Assembly (NCBI GenBank): GCA_026770595.1
Contig: MU633564.1
Coordinates: 23,576-59,263, forward strand
Reading direction: 5' to 3'
Source of the DNA: Ochromonadaceae sp. CCMP2298
Lineage: Eukaryota; Sar; Synurophyceae; Ochromonadales; Ochromonadaceae
Length of the DNA: 35,688 bases
Below are positions 20,692 to 31,500 of this stretch, one piece after another. The notes beneath the pieces are model-generated. The model was not told where the DNA came from. It saw only the letters and a program-made list of their open reading frames with translations, and did not search any database. A program made the translations under genes and the position numbers. Within the stretch, counting starts at the first letter, position 1, and each line of letters starts with the position of its first letter.

Positions 20692-22032
20692 ATGATGAAG
20701 AACAAGGACATAGGTAAATTCTTTGACGCAGTGGAGAATTCTTCGAAGAAATCCACGCCGTCGCTGTTGAAGTGGCTCAGGAAGCAGGCCTCCACTCCAG
20801 AGGTGCTGCTGGAGCAACTGCACTGGGCAGTCGATATGGGCCGGTTGGAGATGGTGGTGGCACTGATAACGCTGGGGGCGAATGTCAACGGCGAACTGGC
20901 GCTGCCTGGCGCTGATTTTGAAGAACCCGACGATGAGGACGATGAGGGGATAGACGAGGACGATCCTGCTGTTGATGTTGAGGTGCCTGCTGGTGGAGTG
21001 CCTGTTAATGGTGCTGAGGAGCAGAGCGAGGTAGGGAGCATCATTGACGGGAGCGAGGAGGAGGACGAGGAGGACTCGGACGAGGAAGACTCGGACGAGG
21101 AGGATTGGGTAGACCCGGCCACAAAGGTGGTCACGCCTCTGTTTCGCGCCTGCAGATTTGGATTTTTCGACATCGCCTGCAAGCTGCTGGACTCCGGGGC
21201 CGACATCGACTGGGTGACTCCGAACGAAGAAAGCGAGTCAGCGTTGAAGTTTGCTCTAGAACATATAGACGGGACTGAGAGCCCGCCATGCCTAATCGCC
21301 CAAGAGCTGCTCAGGAGGGGGGCGAGGTGCGACCTTCCGGGCCCCTCAGGGAATGTTATGATGGATATCTGTCAGTTAGACGTCTATTCCGACGAGCGCA
21401 CTGTCATTGCGATGGTCGGGGACGCTATCCGCAACGGTGCCGAGGTCAACGCCATAGTCGGGGTGGGCAAGTGGACCCCCCTTAGCTTTGTTGCAATGAT
21501 CGGTAACCGGCCAGCCCTGACGGGGTTCCTTCTAGCGCAGGGCGCGGTGGATCAATCACCGATGGGCTGTCGCGCGCTCATTGAGGTTGCTCGTTCTTCC
21601 TCGAGAAAGAGTCGGTTTAAGGGGCAGGAATTTGTCAGCAGGCAGATGCAGACGGTGCGGTTGCTGCTGCAGCATGGGGCTTTGATCGACGGTATTTCTG
21701 AGCAATGGTATGAGATGGATGCGGGGTGCACTGCTCTGCACTACGCATACGCAAAGGCAAACTTCGATGTGGCCAAGCAGCTCGAGCGCGCTGGGGCCCT
21801 TCCCTTTCCCGATCCAAATCGAAGGTTGCCCTGGGAGTGCAGGGATGAGGTTGCATACATTGAATATCTGGACAGCCGGTGGCAGCGCCGCAAGGCATTT
21901 GTATTTATGCTGCGAGAGCTGGGGCTAACAAGCGGTGCGGGTGCTGGTGGTGTTGTGGGGGAGGTTTCTGGGGTGCTGTTGCGGATGCTGGCGACGCGCG
22001 AGGTGCAGAGCAACATAGCATCCTTCCTGTAG
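20692..22032 (+). CDS. Ankyrin-repeat protein (plus-strand paralogue)
   Basis: This is an intronless frame of 446 residues starting MMKNKDIGKFFDAVENSSKK. The frame is open further upstream, but the ATG at 20692 matches the start context of the paralogues and follows the conserved upstream element. Ankyrin-type units include VVALITLGANVNG, VTPLFRACRFGFFDIACKLL, WTPLSFVAMIGNRPALTGFL and CTALHYAYAKANFDVAKQL. A Glu/Asp/Ser-rich acidic loop sits at about residues 120-140, where the minus-strand sister has poly-Glu. The C-terminus carries the family block RLPWECRDEVAYIEY and VLLRMLATREVQSNIASFL. The first ~100 residues are nearly identical to the broken copy at 10033, indicating recent duplication or conversion. 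Function and binding partner are unknown. Confidence 0.88.
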   Translation: MMKNKDIGKFFDAVENSSKKSTPSLLKWLRKQASTPEVLLEQLHWAVDMGRLEMVVALITLGANVNGELALPGADFEEPDDEDDEGIDEDDPAVDVEVPAGGVPVNGAEEQSEVGSIIDGSEEEDEEDSDEEDSDEEDWVDPATKVVTPLFRACRFGFFDIACKLLDSGADIDWVTPNEESESALKFALEHIDGTESPPCLIAQELLRRGARCDLPGPSGNVMMDICQLDVYSDERTVIAMVGDAIRNGAEVNAIVGVGKWTPLSFVAMIGNRPALTGFLLAQGAVDQSPMGCRALIEVARSSSRKSRFKGQEFVSRQMQTVRLLLQHGALIDGISEQWYEMDAGCTALHYAYAKANFDVAKQLERAGALPFPDPNRRLPWECRDEVAYIEYLDSRWQRRKAFVFMLRELGLTSGAGAGGVVGEVSGVLLRMLATREVQSNIASFL

Positions 22033-22056
22033 ACTGTCGCCTCTCTCACCCAAGTG

Positions 22057-22059
<3 letters not shown>

Positions 22060-22141
<82 letters not shown>
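22060..22141. repeat. (TA)n microsatellite
   Basis: This is an uninterrupted TA dinucleotide run of about 82 bases, starting 28 bases after the ankyrin stop codon. It may affect the 3' end of that transcript or simply be a slippage-prone tract. Confidence 0.95.
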
Positions 22142-22144
<3 letters not shown>

Positions 22145-22544
22145 GGCAGCTGATATAAATATGGTTTCTTGAGGGAGATGAGAGGCCAGGCCCCTAATTT
22201 TTGTCTCAGCTGTCGGTTACATTCCGTAGGGGATAATTCCCTTTTTCCCTCTTTTGTGCTGGGACCTTTTTTTCAGAGTTTTTGCCGTCTCGCTGCCCCC
22301 CTGATCTATCTGGCTGATCTGCTGTTCGTGCTTGCTGCCGCATTCACTCGTGTTTGGTATTGGTGACCTTGTCAGGTCTCACTGCCACCAGATCCAGTGA
22401 TCAGAGCGGGAGCAGCTCGAGCAGAAGAGGAGCAGAGGAGCAGAGGAGCAGAGGAACAGAGGAGCGGAACAGAGGAGCGGAACAGAGGACACAAGAGGAT
22501 CAGAGGATCAGGGGACAGGGCAAAGGATCAGGGGTTAAGCAACG
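22142..22544. promoter_or_regulatory. Spacer and presumed promoter of the ARFRP1-like gene
   Basis: This spacer lies between the ankyrin gene and the ARFRP1-like gene, both on the plus strand. It contains T-rich patches (about 22195-22290) and a purine-rich AGAGGAGC/GGAACAGAGG repeat (about 22410-22505). I see no gene in it. Confidence 0.4.
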
Positions 22545-24092
22545 ATGGTATGGAATACTGGATGCGGATTCGACACCCCGACTTTTCGTGGTACCTCTAA
22601 CTCTCTCTTCATTCACGCACCTCCACCTCCACCGCCCCCGTGCCTACCCTCCTGCCCCCATCCCCTCTCTATCCCCCTACCTTCACACTCTCAATCCCAC
22701 ACACCCACACTCACACCCCAAGTTCTCCCTCATCTCCGGCTTCCTGCGCCTCATCTTCGCCAAGCCCAAGGTACCCCCCCCTCAAACCCAACGCTCACTA
22801 TACACCTGACCCTATACCTAACTCTTACCTCCCACTTCCACACACACACCCCACTCTCCACCCCCCCCCCCCCCCACACACACACAAACACACACCCACC
22901 AGGTAAACATCCTCCTCATCGGGCTGGACTATGCTGGAAAGACCACACTGCTGGAGAGGATAAAGACGCAGTTCGGACACATTCCCGGAATCCCTGCTGA
23001 GCGCATCAACCCCACCATAGGCATGAACCTGGCCAAGATATTCTTCAGGGTGAGGGGATGGAGGGGACATGGGAGGGTAGTAGGGGGTGGCGGTGGGATT
23101 GGGGGGTACGGGGGAGTGGACAGAGCAGAGGATAGGGGGTAGGGGGGATATGGCAGAGGGCAGATTAGTGCATTGCGTCAGTTTAAATCTCCTAACGGAT
23201 CGATCCCACACTCGCACTCACTACTACCCCCAGGGCACACAAGTACTGTTCTGGGACCTAGGGGGTCAGATTAAGATGCGCAATATATGGGAAAGGTACC
23301 ACCTATGCTTCTGTATGTGTATCTCTAATAAATGTGATTATATACATATCCACCTAATGTATATGTACATATATACATATATACATATATACATATTTGT
23401 ACTCTAATATATGCGTGTATATACATATATACATATATACATATAAACACCTAAATGATGCCTTCATCGCCGCACAGGTACTACGACTCAGCACACGCTA
23501 TAATGTTCGTAGTGGACAGTGCAGACGTGGGCAGGCTGGAGGAGGCAAAACTGGCATACGGTGAGTGTGATTTACACATGTACGCGCATATATACTGTAC
23601 ACATAAATACGCATACACATATATGTATACACTACCCTCCATATTAAACCATCCCCCTTTCTATTCACCTAACTATTAAACCCTCCCTGCCTATATTACA
23701 CCTACCCATTAAACCCAGAATCTGTGTGCGACCACGACGGTGTGAATGGCATCTGCGTGTGCTTGGTGGCCAACAAGCAAGACCTTGGGGGGGCATTATC
23801 ACCAGGAGATTTGGCGCTTAACTTCTACGCAGTGCAGGATGCGGCAGAGAGATCGAGAGTATTTCCCGTGTGCGGGTTGAATGGGTAAGTGGGGTATTCT
23901 CAACACACATATACACAACTTAACCGTATACTACACCAACACACCAACACACACACGCACACAAACATCATAAACATATAATATACATAAATACCGTAAC
24001 CACACACCTACGCACATAGGGACGGTCTGGAGCAGGCCCTAGCGGCAGTGGTGGAGGAGGCGAGGCTTAGGGCAAGGCTGCTCGAGCGATGA
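22545..24092 (+). CDS. ARFRP1: Arf-related small GTPase, ARFRP1/Arl3p type
   Basis: Seven exons join in frame to 193 residues (ARFRP1 is about 200): 22545-22547, 22723-22770, 22903-23049, 23234-23295, 23478-23560, 23719-23884 and 24020-24092. ARFRP1 and yeast Arl3p act at the trans-Golgi, upstream of Arl1 and golgin recruitment. The G motifs are complete: P-loop GLDYAGKTT (residues 24-32), a switch I Thr in NPTIGMN, WDLGGQ (73-78) with the catalytic Gln, and NKQD (133-136). The N-terminal FSLISGFLRLIF is ARFRP1-like and lacks the Gly2 needed for myristoylation; Met-Phe would suit NatC acetylation, as in Arl3p. Exon 1 contributes only the ATG, chosen because ATG is followed directly by GTATGG and then splices in phase to Phe2. 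That first exon is inferred; the rest is firm. Confidence 0.9.
23340..23452. repeat. ATACAT tandem repeat in ARFRP1-like intron 4
   Basis: Repeats of ATACATAT fill much of the intron at 23296-23477. They are simple sequence. A poly-C run with CA repeats (about 22861-22900) similarly precedes the acceptor of exon 3. Confidence 0.75.
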
Positions 24093-24588
24093 GCACCCCA
24101 CTTCCCCTCCCCCCTATACCCTATACCGCCCCCCCCCTATACCCTATATCCTGCACCCTATACCCTATAAATCTGTGCTAGTATACCCTGCCCCCTGCAT
24201 CTGTAGCGATGCCTGGATGCTGTCCATATAAGCATATAGTACGTACTATGTGCTATGTACACAGTACTATGTACTATGGTCGTAGAGTACAGTAGTTGTT
24301 TAATGCGTGCTGAGTAATACACAAGTTAGTAATTCGACAAAGGCTCTCTTAACAGTATTAACTATTTTACGGTCAGTCAATGCACCAACCACTGTCAATG
24401 CCGCTGTACGCCCCACAGCTATTAACAACAGCATGAACAATATCCCCCTCTCCCGCCTTCTCCCCTTCTCCCGTTCTCCCCTGACCCCCTTACACCCTCC
24501 AACCCTTACCACCTTATCCCCTTATCCCCTTAACCCCTTATGCCCTTATGCCCTTATCTCCTTATTCCCCCAAGTTGAGCAGTCTAAA
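24093..24588. other. Spacer with repeated short palindromes, no gene seen
   Basis: After the ARFRP1-like stop come CCCTATA-rich sequence (24110-24180), then a cluster of palindromic words (GTACGTAC at 24239-24246, several AGTACTATGTACTATG forms to 24290), then CCCCTTA-rich sequence (24520-24570). No coding frame is convincing. Confidence 0.45.
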
Positions 24589-25097
24589 GGTAGGACGCTA
24601 TGTTGCTCTGCACCTCGCGTGCCGACAGCATCCGCAACAGCACCCCAGAACCCCCCACCCCATCACCCCCAGGTTCTGGTAGTATGTATAGGGGTTAAAG
24701 AGCAACAGTGCACACACGGATGCAGACGGTGCGGTTGCTGCTTCAGCATGGTGCTGTGATCAACGGTGCTACGGGTTCGGGGGTTACTGCTCTGCATGTC
24801 GCATACGCGGCGTCTAACTTCGATGTGGCCAAGCAGCTCGAGCGTGCAGGGGCCCTCCCCCTACCAGATAAGGATGGAAGGCTGCCCTGGGATATCAGGG
24901 ATCGGGCTGCATACGGTAGGCATCTGGACAGCCGCTGGTACCGTAGGAGGGCTTTTGTGCTCATGCTGCGAGTGCTAGGGCGGACACGTGCTGGGGGGGC
25001 TGGGGGGGCTGGGGGGGGTTTTGTGGGGGTTTCTGGAGTGCTGTTGTGGATGCTGGCTGCGCGTGAGGTGCAGAGCAACATAGCATCCTACCTGTAA
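24589..25097 (+). pseudogene. Truncated, rearranged 3' remnant of a fourth ankyrin copy
   Basis: From about 24699 the plus strand encodes only the last third of the family protein: VHTRMQTVRLLLQHGAVING, VTALHVAYAASNFDVAKQL, DGRLPWDIRDRAAY and a Gly-rich stretch, then VLLWMLAAREVQSNIASYL, with a TAA stop at 25097. The N-terminal two thirds are absent. Immediately before it, 24589-24650 is a minus-strand copy of the extreme 3' end of the family (through the IASYL codons), so this is a head-to-tail inverted junction. The frame from 24708 (129 codons) is open and could be translated, but there is no upstream family element. Confidence 0.8.
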
Positions 25098-25513
25098 TCA
25101 CCTCTCACACAGGTGTGAACAAATTGTAAATAATAAATCCTTGCCCTCAGCTCCTGACTTTTATACTCCTGACTTTTATAAACATAATCAACGTACGTAC
25201 TTTGGTACCCTGGACTCGTAGGAGATATAAGAACAAGGGGTAAACGAAGGAGTAAATGTCGAATAACTGCTATTCCAAAAGTGATTCTGACTCGCTATAA
25301 ATTTTTCTTATTAAATTTATATTAAATGCTACTCTTTACGACAAAAAAGACAATTGTACGGTAGAGAAAACTGTACAATTGTCTCTTAGGCCAAACGCCT
25401 AAGCAGAGCGTAGCCCAAGGCCGCCCATGCTACTGTGGTTGTCTTAGTCCCACACTAGTCCCACACATACAAAACAGGAGCACATACATAGCGCAGAGCC
25501 GCTCAGGCCTCGC
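25098..25513. other. Convergent spacer with shared words and tandem hairpins
   Basis: It separates the ankyrin remnant (plus) from the end of the giant DUF3638 locus (minus). It contains AATAAA near 25131, two CTCCTGACTTT words (25151-25161, 25166-25176), GTACGTAC (25193-25200), an AT-rich stretch (25295-25335) and the hairpins described separately. There is no coding frame. Confidence 0.5.
25348..25433. ncRNA. Candidate structured element: three consecutive hairpins
   Basis: Hairpin 1 has perfect 12-base arms (AGACAATTGTAC at 25348-25359, GTACAATTGTCT at 25373-25384) with a 13-base loop. Hairpin 2 starts at the next base, with 7-base arms (CTTAGGC at 25385-25391, GCCTAAG at 25397-25403) and a 5-base loop. 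A weaker 5-base stem (GTAGC 25410-25414, GCTAC 25429-25433) follows. It could be an RNA gene, a 3' end structure for either flanking transcript, or a DNA-level palindrome; no RNA family is recognised. Confidence 0.4.
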
Positions 25514-28500
25514 CTACCGCTCGCCTCGCCTATGTTTGCAGATTTCCTTCAGGTCGCTTCGGGACACCATGTGCTGCAGTCCGCGCATGGCAGGCAGGTG
25601 CAAAGCCGCCCGCCGCGCCTCGGGTGAGTGCAGCAGCCTCTTGACAGCCCGCCTGCGCGTCTCTGTGCCGAACACGGTCTCGCCTGCCAGCAGCTGCAGG
25701 CCCGCCAGTAAAAGCGTCCCCACCGGGTCAGATTTCAGGCCAGGGTTAGTACGAGGGAGCGGTAGGGGCGTCCCCACCAGCAACTGCGGTTGCTCCACCC
25801 ACCCCTCGTCTGCGGCCTGACGCAGGTAGGCCAGATCCACCAGACAGCAGGAGCCGCGTGCTTGTCTCCAGTCCAGCCCCAGCATCTGGTCAGCCTCCCA
25901 CTCGGAGAGCAGCAAGCACACTGTTGGGAGAACAAACCTGTCGTACAGCAGCATCGAGCCCACGGGGCGGGAGTGCTCGGAGTGATCTGCTAGCAACTGC
26001 CCCTCTCGACCTGTAACGGCCAGCATGAAGTTGCGCGTGACAGAGATGCGGCACAGGCCCCAGTTGATGGCCGCTAGAGAGGGCAGGTGCGCCCTGATAG
26101 CCTCGGCAAGAGGCAAAACATTCGCATTGGCTGGCAGGGTTATTGGGCCCACACCACGCAGCAGCACTGAGCTGAAGTCCCACCGCTGCGGCTCCCTGGG
26201 CGCCATCCTGGGGAACTGCCGCTCCACCTCCTTCTCTAACTCCCGCTCACACTCCAGTTCCCGCTCGCACTCTTTGTCCAGACCGCTGCACACAGGCGTC
26301 ACGTCGGAGCCGTATTTCCTGGCGTGGCTGCCGATGATGGCCTTGTTCGCCCCCCCCGCTGCGTCCAGCTGCACGCCCAGCCTCTCGATGCGCGCCTGGT
26401 CGCGCTGCTGCCGCTTGAGCACCACGGCCTCCGCTGTCTCCTCCACCACCGGGCCTGCGTAGAGGTCCTCGACGCGCAGGTTCTCGTCCAGCAGGCGCGT
26501 CTTCGGGTCCCTCGTGGTGGTGAAGTGGCTGCCCTGTCCGCCCCACTCAGGCAGGCCGGCAGTGATCGCCTCTACGGTGTTGTGCATTGTCCAGGTGAGC
26601 ACATGCAGGGGCGTGAGCTCCTCGGCCGCGACACGGTTCTTAGTGCGGATCTTGGCCACGAGCTCTGCAGGCACTGCGAGCATCAGTTTCTGTCAGTACA
26701 TGAGCTTGCAAATCCTGCCCGCCGCCTGCATTTTGTCCTTGCGCATGCCGGTGCCCACCATGAGCAGTGCGGTGGCATCTGCCTGCAGCTTGAGGTCCGC
26801 GCCCCTGCACCTGCTCTCGTCGAAGTACACAAAAGCGTCCTTCTCACGGATAGGCGAGCTACCCAGCGGCCAGCTGCGTCCGTGCCTACTAGTGACGGTC
26901 CATGCATTGGCAGCGGTGCTGAAGTAGGCCACTCCCTGGAAGCGCGACGAGGCGGGCAGCAGCTCCAGCACCGCTGCGCAACCTGCTCGTTGCTCAGGCC
27001 TGCCATCGTGGCCCCCGCGTCGATCAAAGCCGCCGCCTCCGCCTCCACCACCGCCAGCCGCAGCACCACCTCGCTGAGGGCCACTACATCGCTGCCCAGG
27101 CATACGACGCGCTGGCTGCGCAGGCACACGAGGTCCAGCATCTTAGCGTCCGTGCTCAGCAGTTCCTGGCACTCGGGCTGCTGCTGTTTGACCTGGAAGG
27201 GCAGCAGCACCGCATTGTCTTTCGTGCCTGAGAAGCCCATCACACGCTGCTGCTTGTTGTCCGCCAGGTGGAAGGCGGTGCTCACGAGGCGGTGCGGGAA
27301 CTGCATCAACTCCCTGGGCAGCACGCAGGTGGCCAGCCAGAAGTCCACTGCTGCCGTGTTGTTAGCGTAGACGTGGTGTAGCAGGGCTAGCTGCAGCTCG
27401 TTGGACAGATCCAATTTGCGCACATCGTCCAGGGCCCCCTGCTCGGTCGATAGGCGGGCGGCGTGCAGCCACAGCACGTACTCCTCCCTCTGCGCGATTG
27501 GCCCCAGGGACAGCAGCACCCGTGAGGCCTCCCGCACCTCGTCAATCGTCAGGCCGTCGTGGTAGTAAGACAGGTGCGTGTACAGGATCATAATGTCGGG
27601 CTGTGAGTATTCTGCGCGCTCGGAGGGTGTGTCGCTGGCACGGTAGGGGACCGCCACGCGCCTGCGCAAGCCGCGGCGCTCGTCCCTGCCGAAATCCACT
27701 CGGTGTCTGCGGCACAAGCAGTGCACCAGCAGCCCGTACGCCAGCATCCCCTGCAGCGCCAGCAGCTGGTCCAGCTGACACCCCCTGCCTGAGCAGGTCG
27801 CCAGATTGCCGCTCCAGCCACGCCAGGCTCTTGTCCTTCTCAGTCACGAAGGGGACAATAGTGGCGCGCAGGGGGTGGTTTTGCAGCCAGCGCATGTGGT
27901 AGGGCGGATCGTCCATGACCCCCTCCGCCAGCAAGATAAGCAACGGCAGCGTAACATCATCCAGCCCCTGTCCCTGCAGCAGACGCGTGTCATCGAAGGC
28001 GCGCGCCCCCCGCTCTGCCGACAGCCTCCTGGCCACGTCTGGATCCTGGAGGATGGCGGCGATCTTAGGGCTGGTCTGCAGCTGCCTCAATAGCGCCTGC
28101 GGCCCCACCCAGCGCTCCTTCCCGGCAGGCAGCTCCAAGCAGCTTCCCACTGCGTATGTGAGCTGATACTTGTGGGAAAGTATCTCGTCGCTCTCGTCCA
28201 GACAGGCAGCTCCTCAATTACCGTCCGCAGCTGCACGCACGTTGCCTCTTGTCCGTCGGCCATGGCGAGCTCGTCCCACTTCAGCAGCAGCGAGAGGCGA
28301 TGCTCAGGAGCTACGCACACAGCGCTCAGCGAGGCCTTGCAGCGCACGCAGCACTCTGCGGGTCCAGGCGCACGTTTCGGTGGAAGGGCATCTGATACAT
28401 CCTGCGGTTCATGGGGCTGGCAGTCACGTGGCAGTGCAGGAAGTGGTACGCCTCGCCCAGCAGCGGGGACAGGAAGTGCAAGGAGCATATCGGGCTGCGC

Positions 28501-31500
28501 CAGGGATAGCAGCAGCATGGGCAGGATGACACCCGGTACTGCACTTTCCGTATCTGTAGCTGCTGCTCTACCTCGAACACCAGCCACTGCGGGTGCTGCT
28601 GCACGTCCCGCTCGAGCTCCTCCACGCTGCCCACGCTGGCAAAATTTTGGGCCCCTCTCAACTTATCCTCCAGTACACAGGCCTGCAGCCACGTCAGCGT
28701 GCCGGTGTTCAGACGCAGCACCGCGGACTCCAACAGGAAGGGGTTGAAGCGCCGCAGCTCCTTGGGTGCCCACACTGCACGCGCAACATCGCGGGCAGTG
28801 GCGACGGGTTCCAGATTGGCAGCGCGGCTCATGTTGAAGACAGTGGCGTGCCAGCCCGCAGAGGCTAGTACGTGGGAGACACTACGCAGCAGCTCTGCCT
28901 CCAGCTGCCCGCGTACGTTGCGGATGCGGCTCAAGTGTTGTCTGAGCAGGCCCTCTGTGTGCTGCACGCTGTGGACCAGTCTCACTGCGTAGGTGCCCTG
29001 GTAGGCCTCCCAGCTCTGCTGCAGCTGCTCCACCAAGCTGCGCCCCAGCTGTGAGTCCTGGAAGACCGCCACGTGCAGGGGCAGCGCTGTGTGTTCTCCG
29101 CTGGGCTGCTGGCACACCATCCCCCGCAGCGCGTCCTCGATCGATGTCACCACCTCGGCGCACTTCATCGCATGCTCTGTGGAGGGGAGGTCCAGGGAGC
29201 CGACCTCGGGGAACACGCGGCCCTGGGGGCGGGCGGCCACGGGCAGGCCAAGTACGCGCTTCTCCTCGTCGGCGCTCAGGGCAGCTCGCGGGTTGAGCTG
29301 CCCCCGCTGCTTGCGGTGCCGATAGTCACTGGCGGCGTCGATGTCCAGCTGCAGTGGCGGCCTACGCAGGTCCTTCCTATTGTCGGTGTGCAGGAAGCTC
29401 AGCTCCCGCGCACTCTGGTCCAGCTCGCGGCAGGGCTGCGCCAGCGCAGGCGTGCGTATGCCGAACTGCACGATGGACTGCAGGTGGCCGTTCTCATTGC
29501 TGCTGAGGGGCCGGTTCACTCAGCTCTGCCGCAGCAGCTCCACCGCAGCCTCCCCGCCTGTGCGGCGCTGTCTGGGCTCTGGCACCTCTGCGTCTGTGGC
29601 GGCGTGCAGGGCGGCCAGCTGCAGTCTAGCCTCCACCGCCAGGGGCCCGGCCGCAGCCTCCAGGGTGCCGAAGCGGGCGTGCTCGTCGTACGCGTGCAGA
29701 CTGCGGTGCGCGTCGCAGGCGCTGTCCCCGTGCACAAACACTCTGTGCGCCCGGCGCTGGACAGTCCCCGCAGGCACGATCACCTTGCGGGCGCTGACTG
29801 CCTCCAGCACGAGGTACTGCTGGAAGCCCCTGAGCTGGTCGGGCAGCAGCTGGTGCGCACTGAGCTTGAAGCCTCGGTAGTTTATGCACTGCAGCTGCCC
29901 CTCCACAAGCTGTAAGGCCAGGTCGTACCGCGGCAGTTCGAACAGAATGGCGCCGCGACGGGGCGCGCGCAGCGTTTGCACCAGCTCTGCATCGGTCTCG
30001 AGCTTCTCCAGCACGCGCAGCAGCTGCGACTCCCCCTGCCTAGTCTGGATCACGAGCTCGTCCAGCGAATCAGACCCCCTAGCCATTATTATCCCAGTGA
30101 TACAGCATCTGTTGACCTCCCTGCGCAGCTCCGTCCAGTGCACCTGCCTCTGGTTCTCGCCCATGCGGAAGCACAGCATCCTGAGCGAGCTGTTGCCAAC
30201 TGCGTGGAAAACAATGTAGTTCCGCTCCAGGAAGAAGAACACGCCTCGCTCCCGGTACAGCAGCCCGCGCAGCACCACTGTGTCTGTATCTCTGCAGAGC
30301 CAGTAGCTGTGCATCCGCTGCAGCCGGAGGGGCAGGTCGCCGCCCCACGCCTTGACGCCCTCCTCGGTCTCATCCAGCAGCTCCAGCTTGTACGGCCTGT
30401 CCGGGTCGATCTCGTGCACCACCAGCACACCTGCGTCAACGGAGAAGCTGTACATGTGACCGTCCACGGGGCGTGCTGTGAGGAGCGAGCCGTCGCTGCT
30501 GGCAGTCACCTCGAAGTTGCGATCCCCAAAGGTGCAGCGGTACAGGGGCATCTGCAGAATGGTCTGGGGCAGTCGACACGGGGGCAGGCCGTCGAACAGC
30601 AGCACGCCCGTCATCGCGTTGAGGCTGTAGAGGTTGCCGCTAGGGGAGACGGCCTCGTAGCACGCAGTGTCGCCGTCAGCCACCACCCGCCTCCATGTCA
30701 GCTCGCTGGGCGTGGCGTCCAGCACGAGCTTCACCGCCGCAGTCAGCAGGTGCGGGTGCAGGTCGAGCACGCGGAGCACCTCAGGCAGGCGGCGAGCCAT
30801 CACTGCGAGAGTGACTGCCTTGAGCGCCTGCACCTGTGCGTCATAGGGCGTGGGGTCTTCGAACAGCCTGTTATAGTCTGCCAGCAGCACCTGCTGCACT
30901 AGCTCCCCGACATCGTCCACGGAAAGCTCCCCTGCGCAGTGGCAGACGATCGCATACATGTAGAACATGCAGCGACGCGCGCGCAGCACCAGCACCTGCT
31001 CCATCGCAGCCCCCTCGATCTCCGCAGCGCCTTCATCGGCCCAGGCTCGCGATATCTGCGCAAACTGGCGAGCCGTCTCGCGTGTGGCAGCATCCCACTG
31101 CGAGGCCACGGCTGCAATCTCCCCCAGCACCAGCACTGCGCCGTGCTCTCTGGGCTTGTGGCGCAGCTCGTCCACGAGCTCGTTTAGCTCCGTTCTCAGG
31201 GCTGCCCAGCCGCCATGCTCGGCTATGTCGGTGCGCCAGAGCTGCCGGGGCATGTCGTCGTCCGTGAGCTGGCCCAGATGGTACAGCGTCTGCTGCAGCA
31301 ACAGACGCACTGCTGGGGCGTCTAGGGGCAGGGTGCGGTCCCGCAGAGCCACGCAGAGTCTGCGCAGCTGCTGCAGGGGATAGGCGCGCAGGGCCCCGAA
31401 GGCAAGGAAATGCTGCTTGCTGGGCAGCCAGGCGGGCATAGTGTCCAGCACTGCCTCGGGCCAGTTGCCGCGCGCAGGGGCCGACTGGCCACCGCCCTCC

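Noticed and set aside
22060-22141. (TA)n run as a replication origin or structured element
   Set aside because: It is a plain dinucleotide microsatellite with no other supporting signal.
26324-29915. Long plus-strand frames (up to 348 codons) over the giant locus
   Set aside because: The minus strand carries recognisable DUF3638/DUF3645 motifs throughout; the plus frames are antisense shadows rich in Arg, Gln and His.
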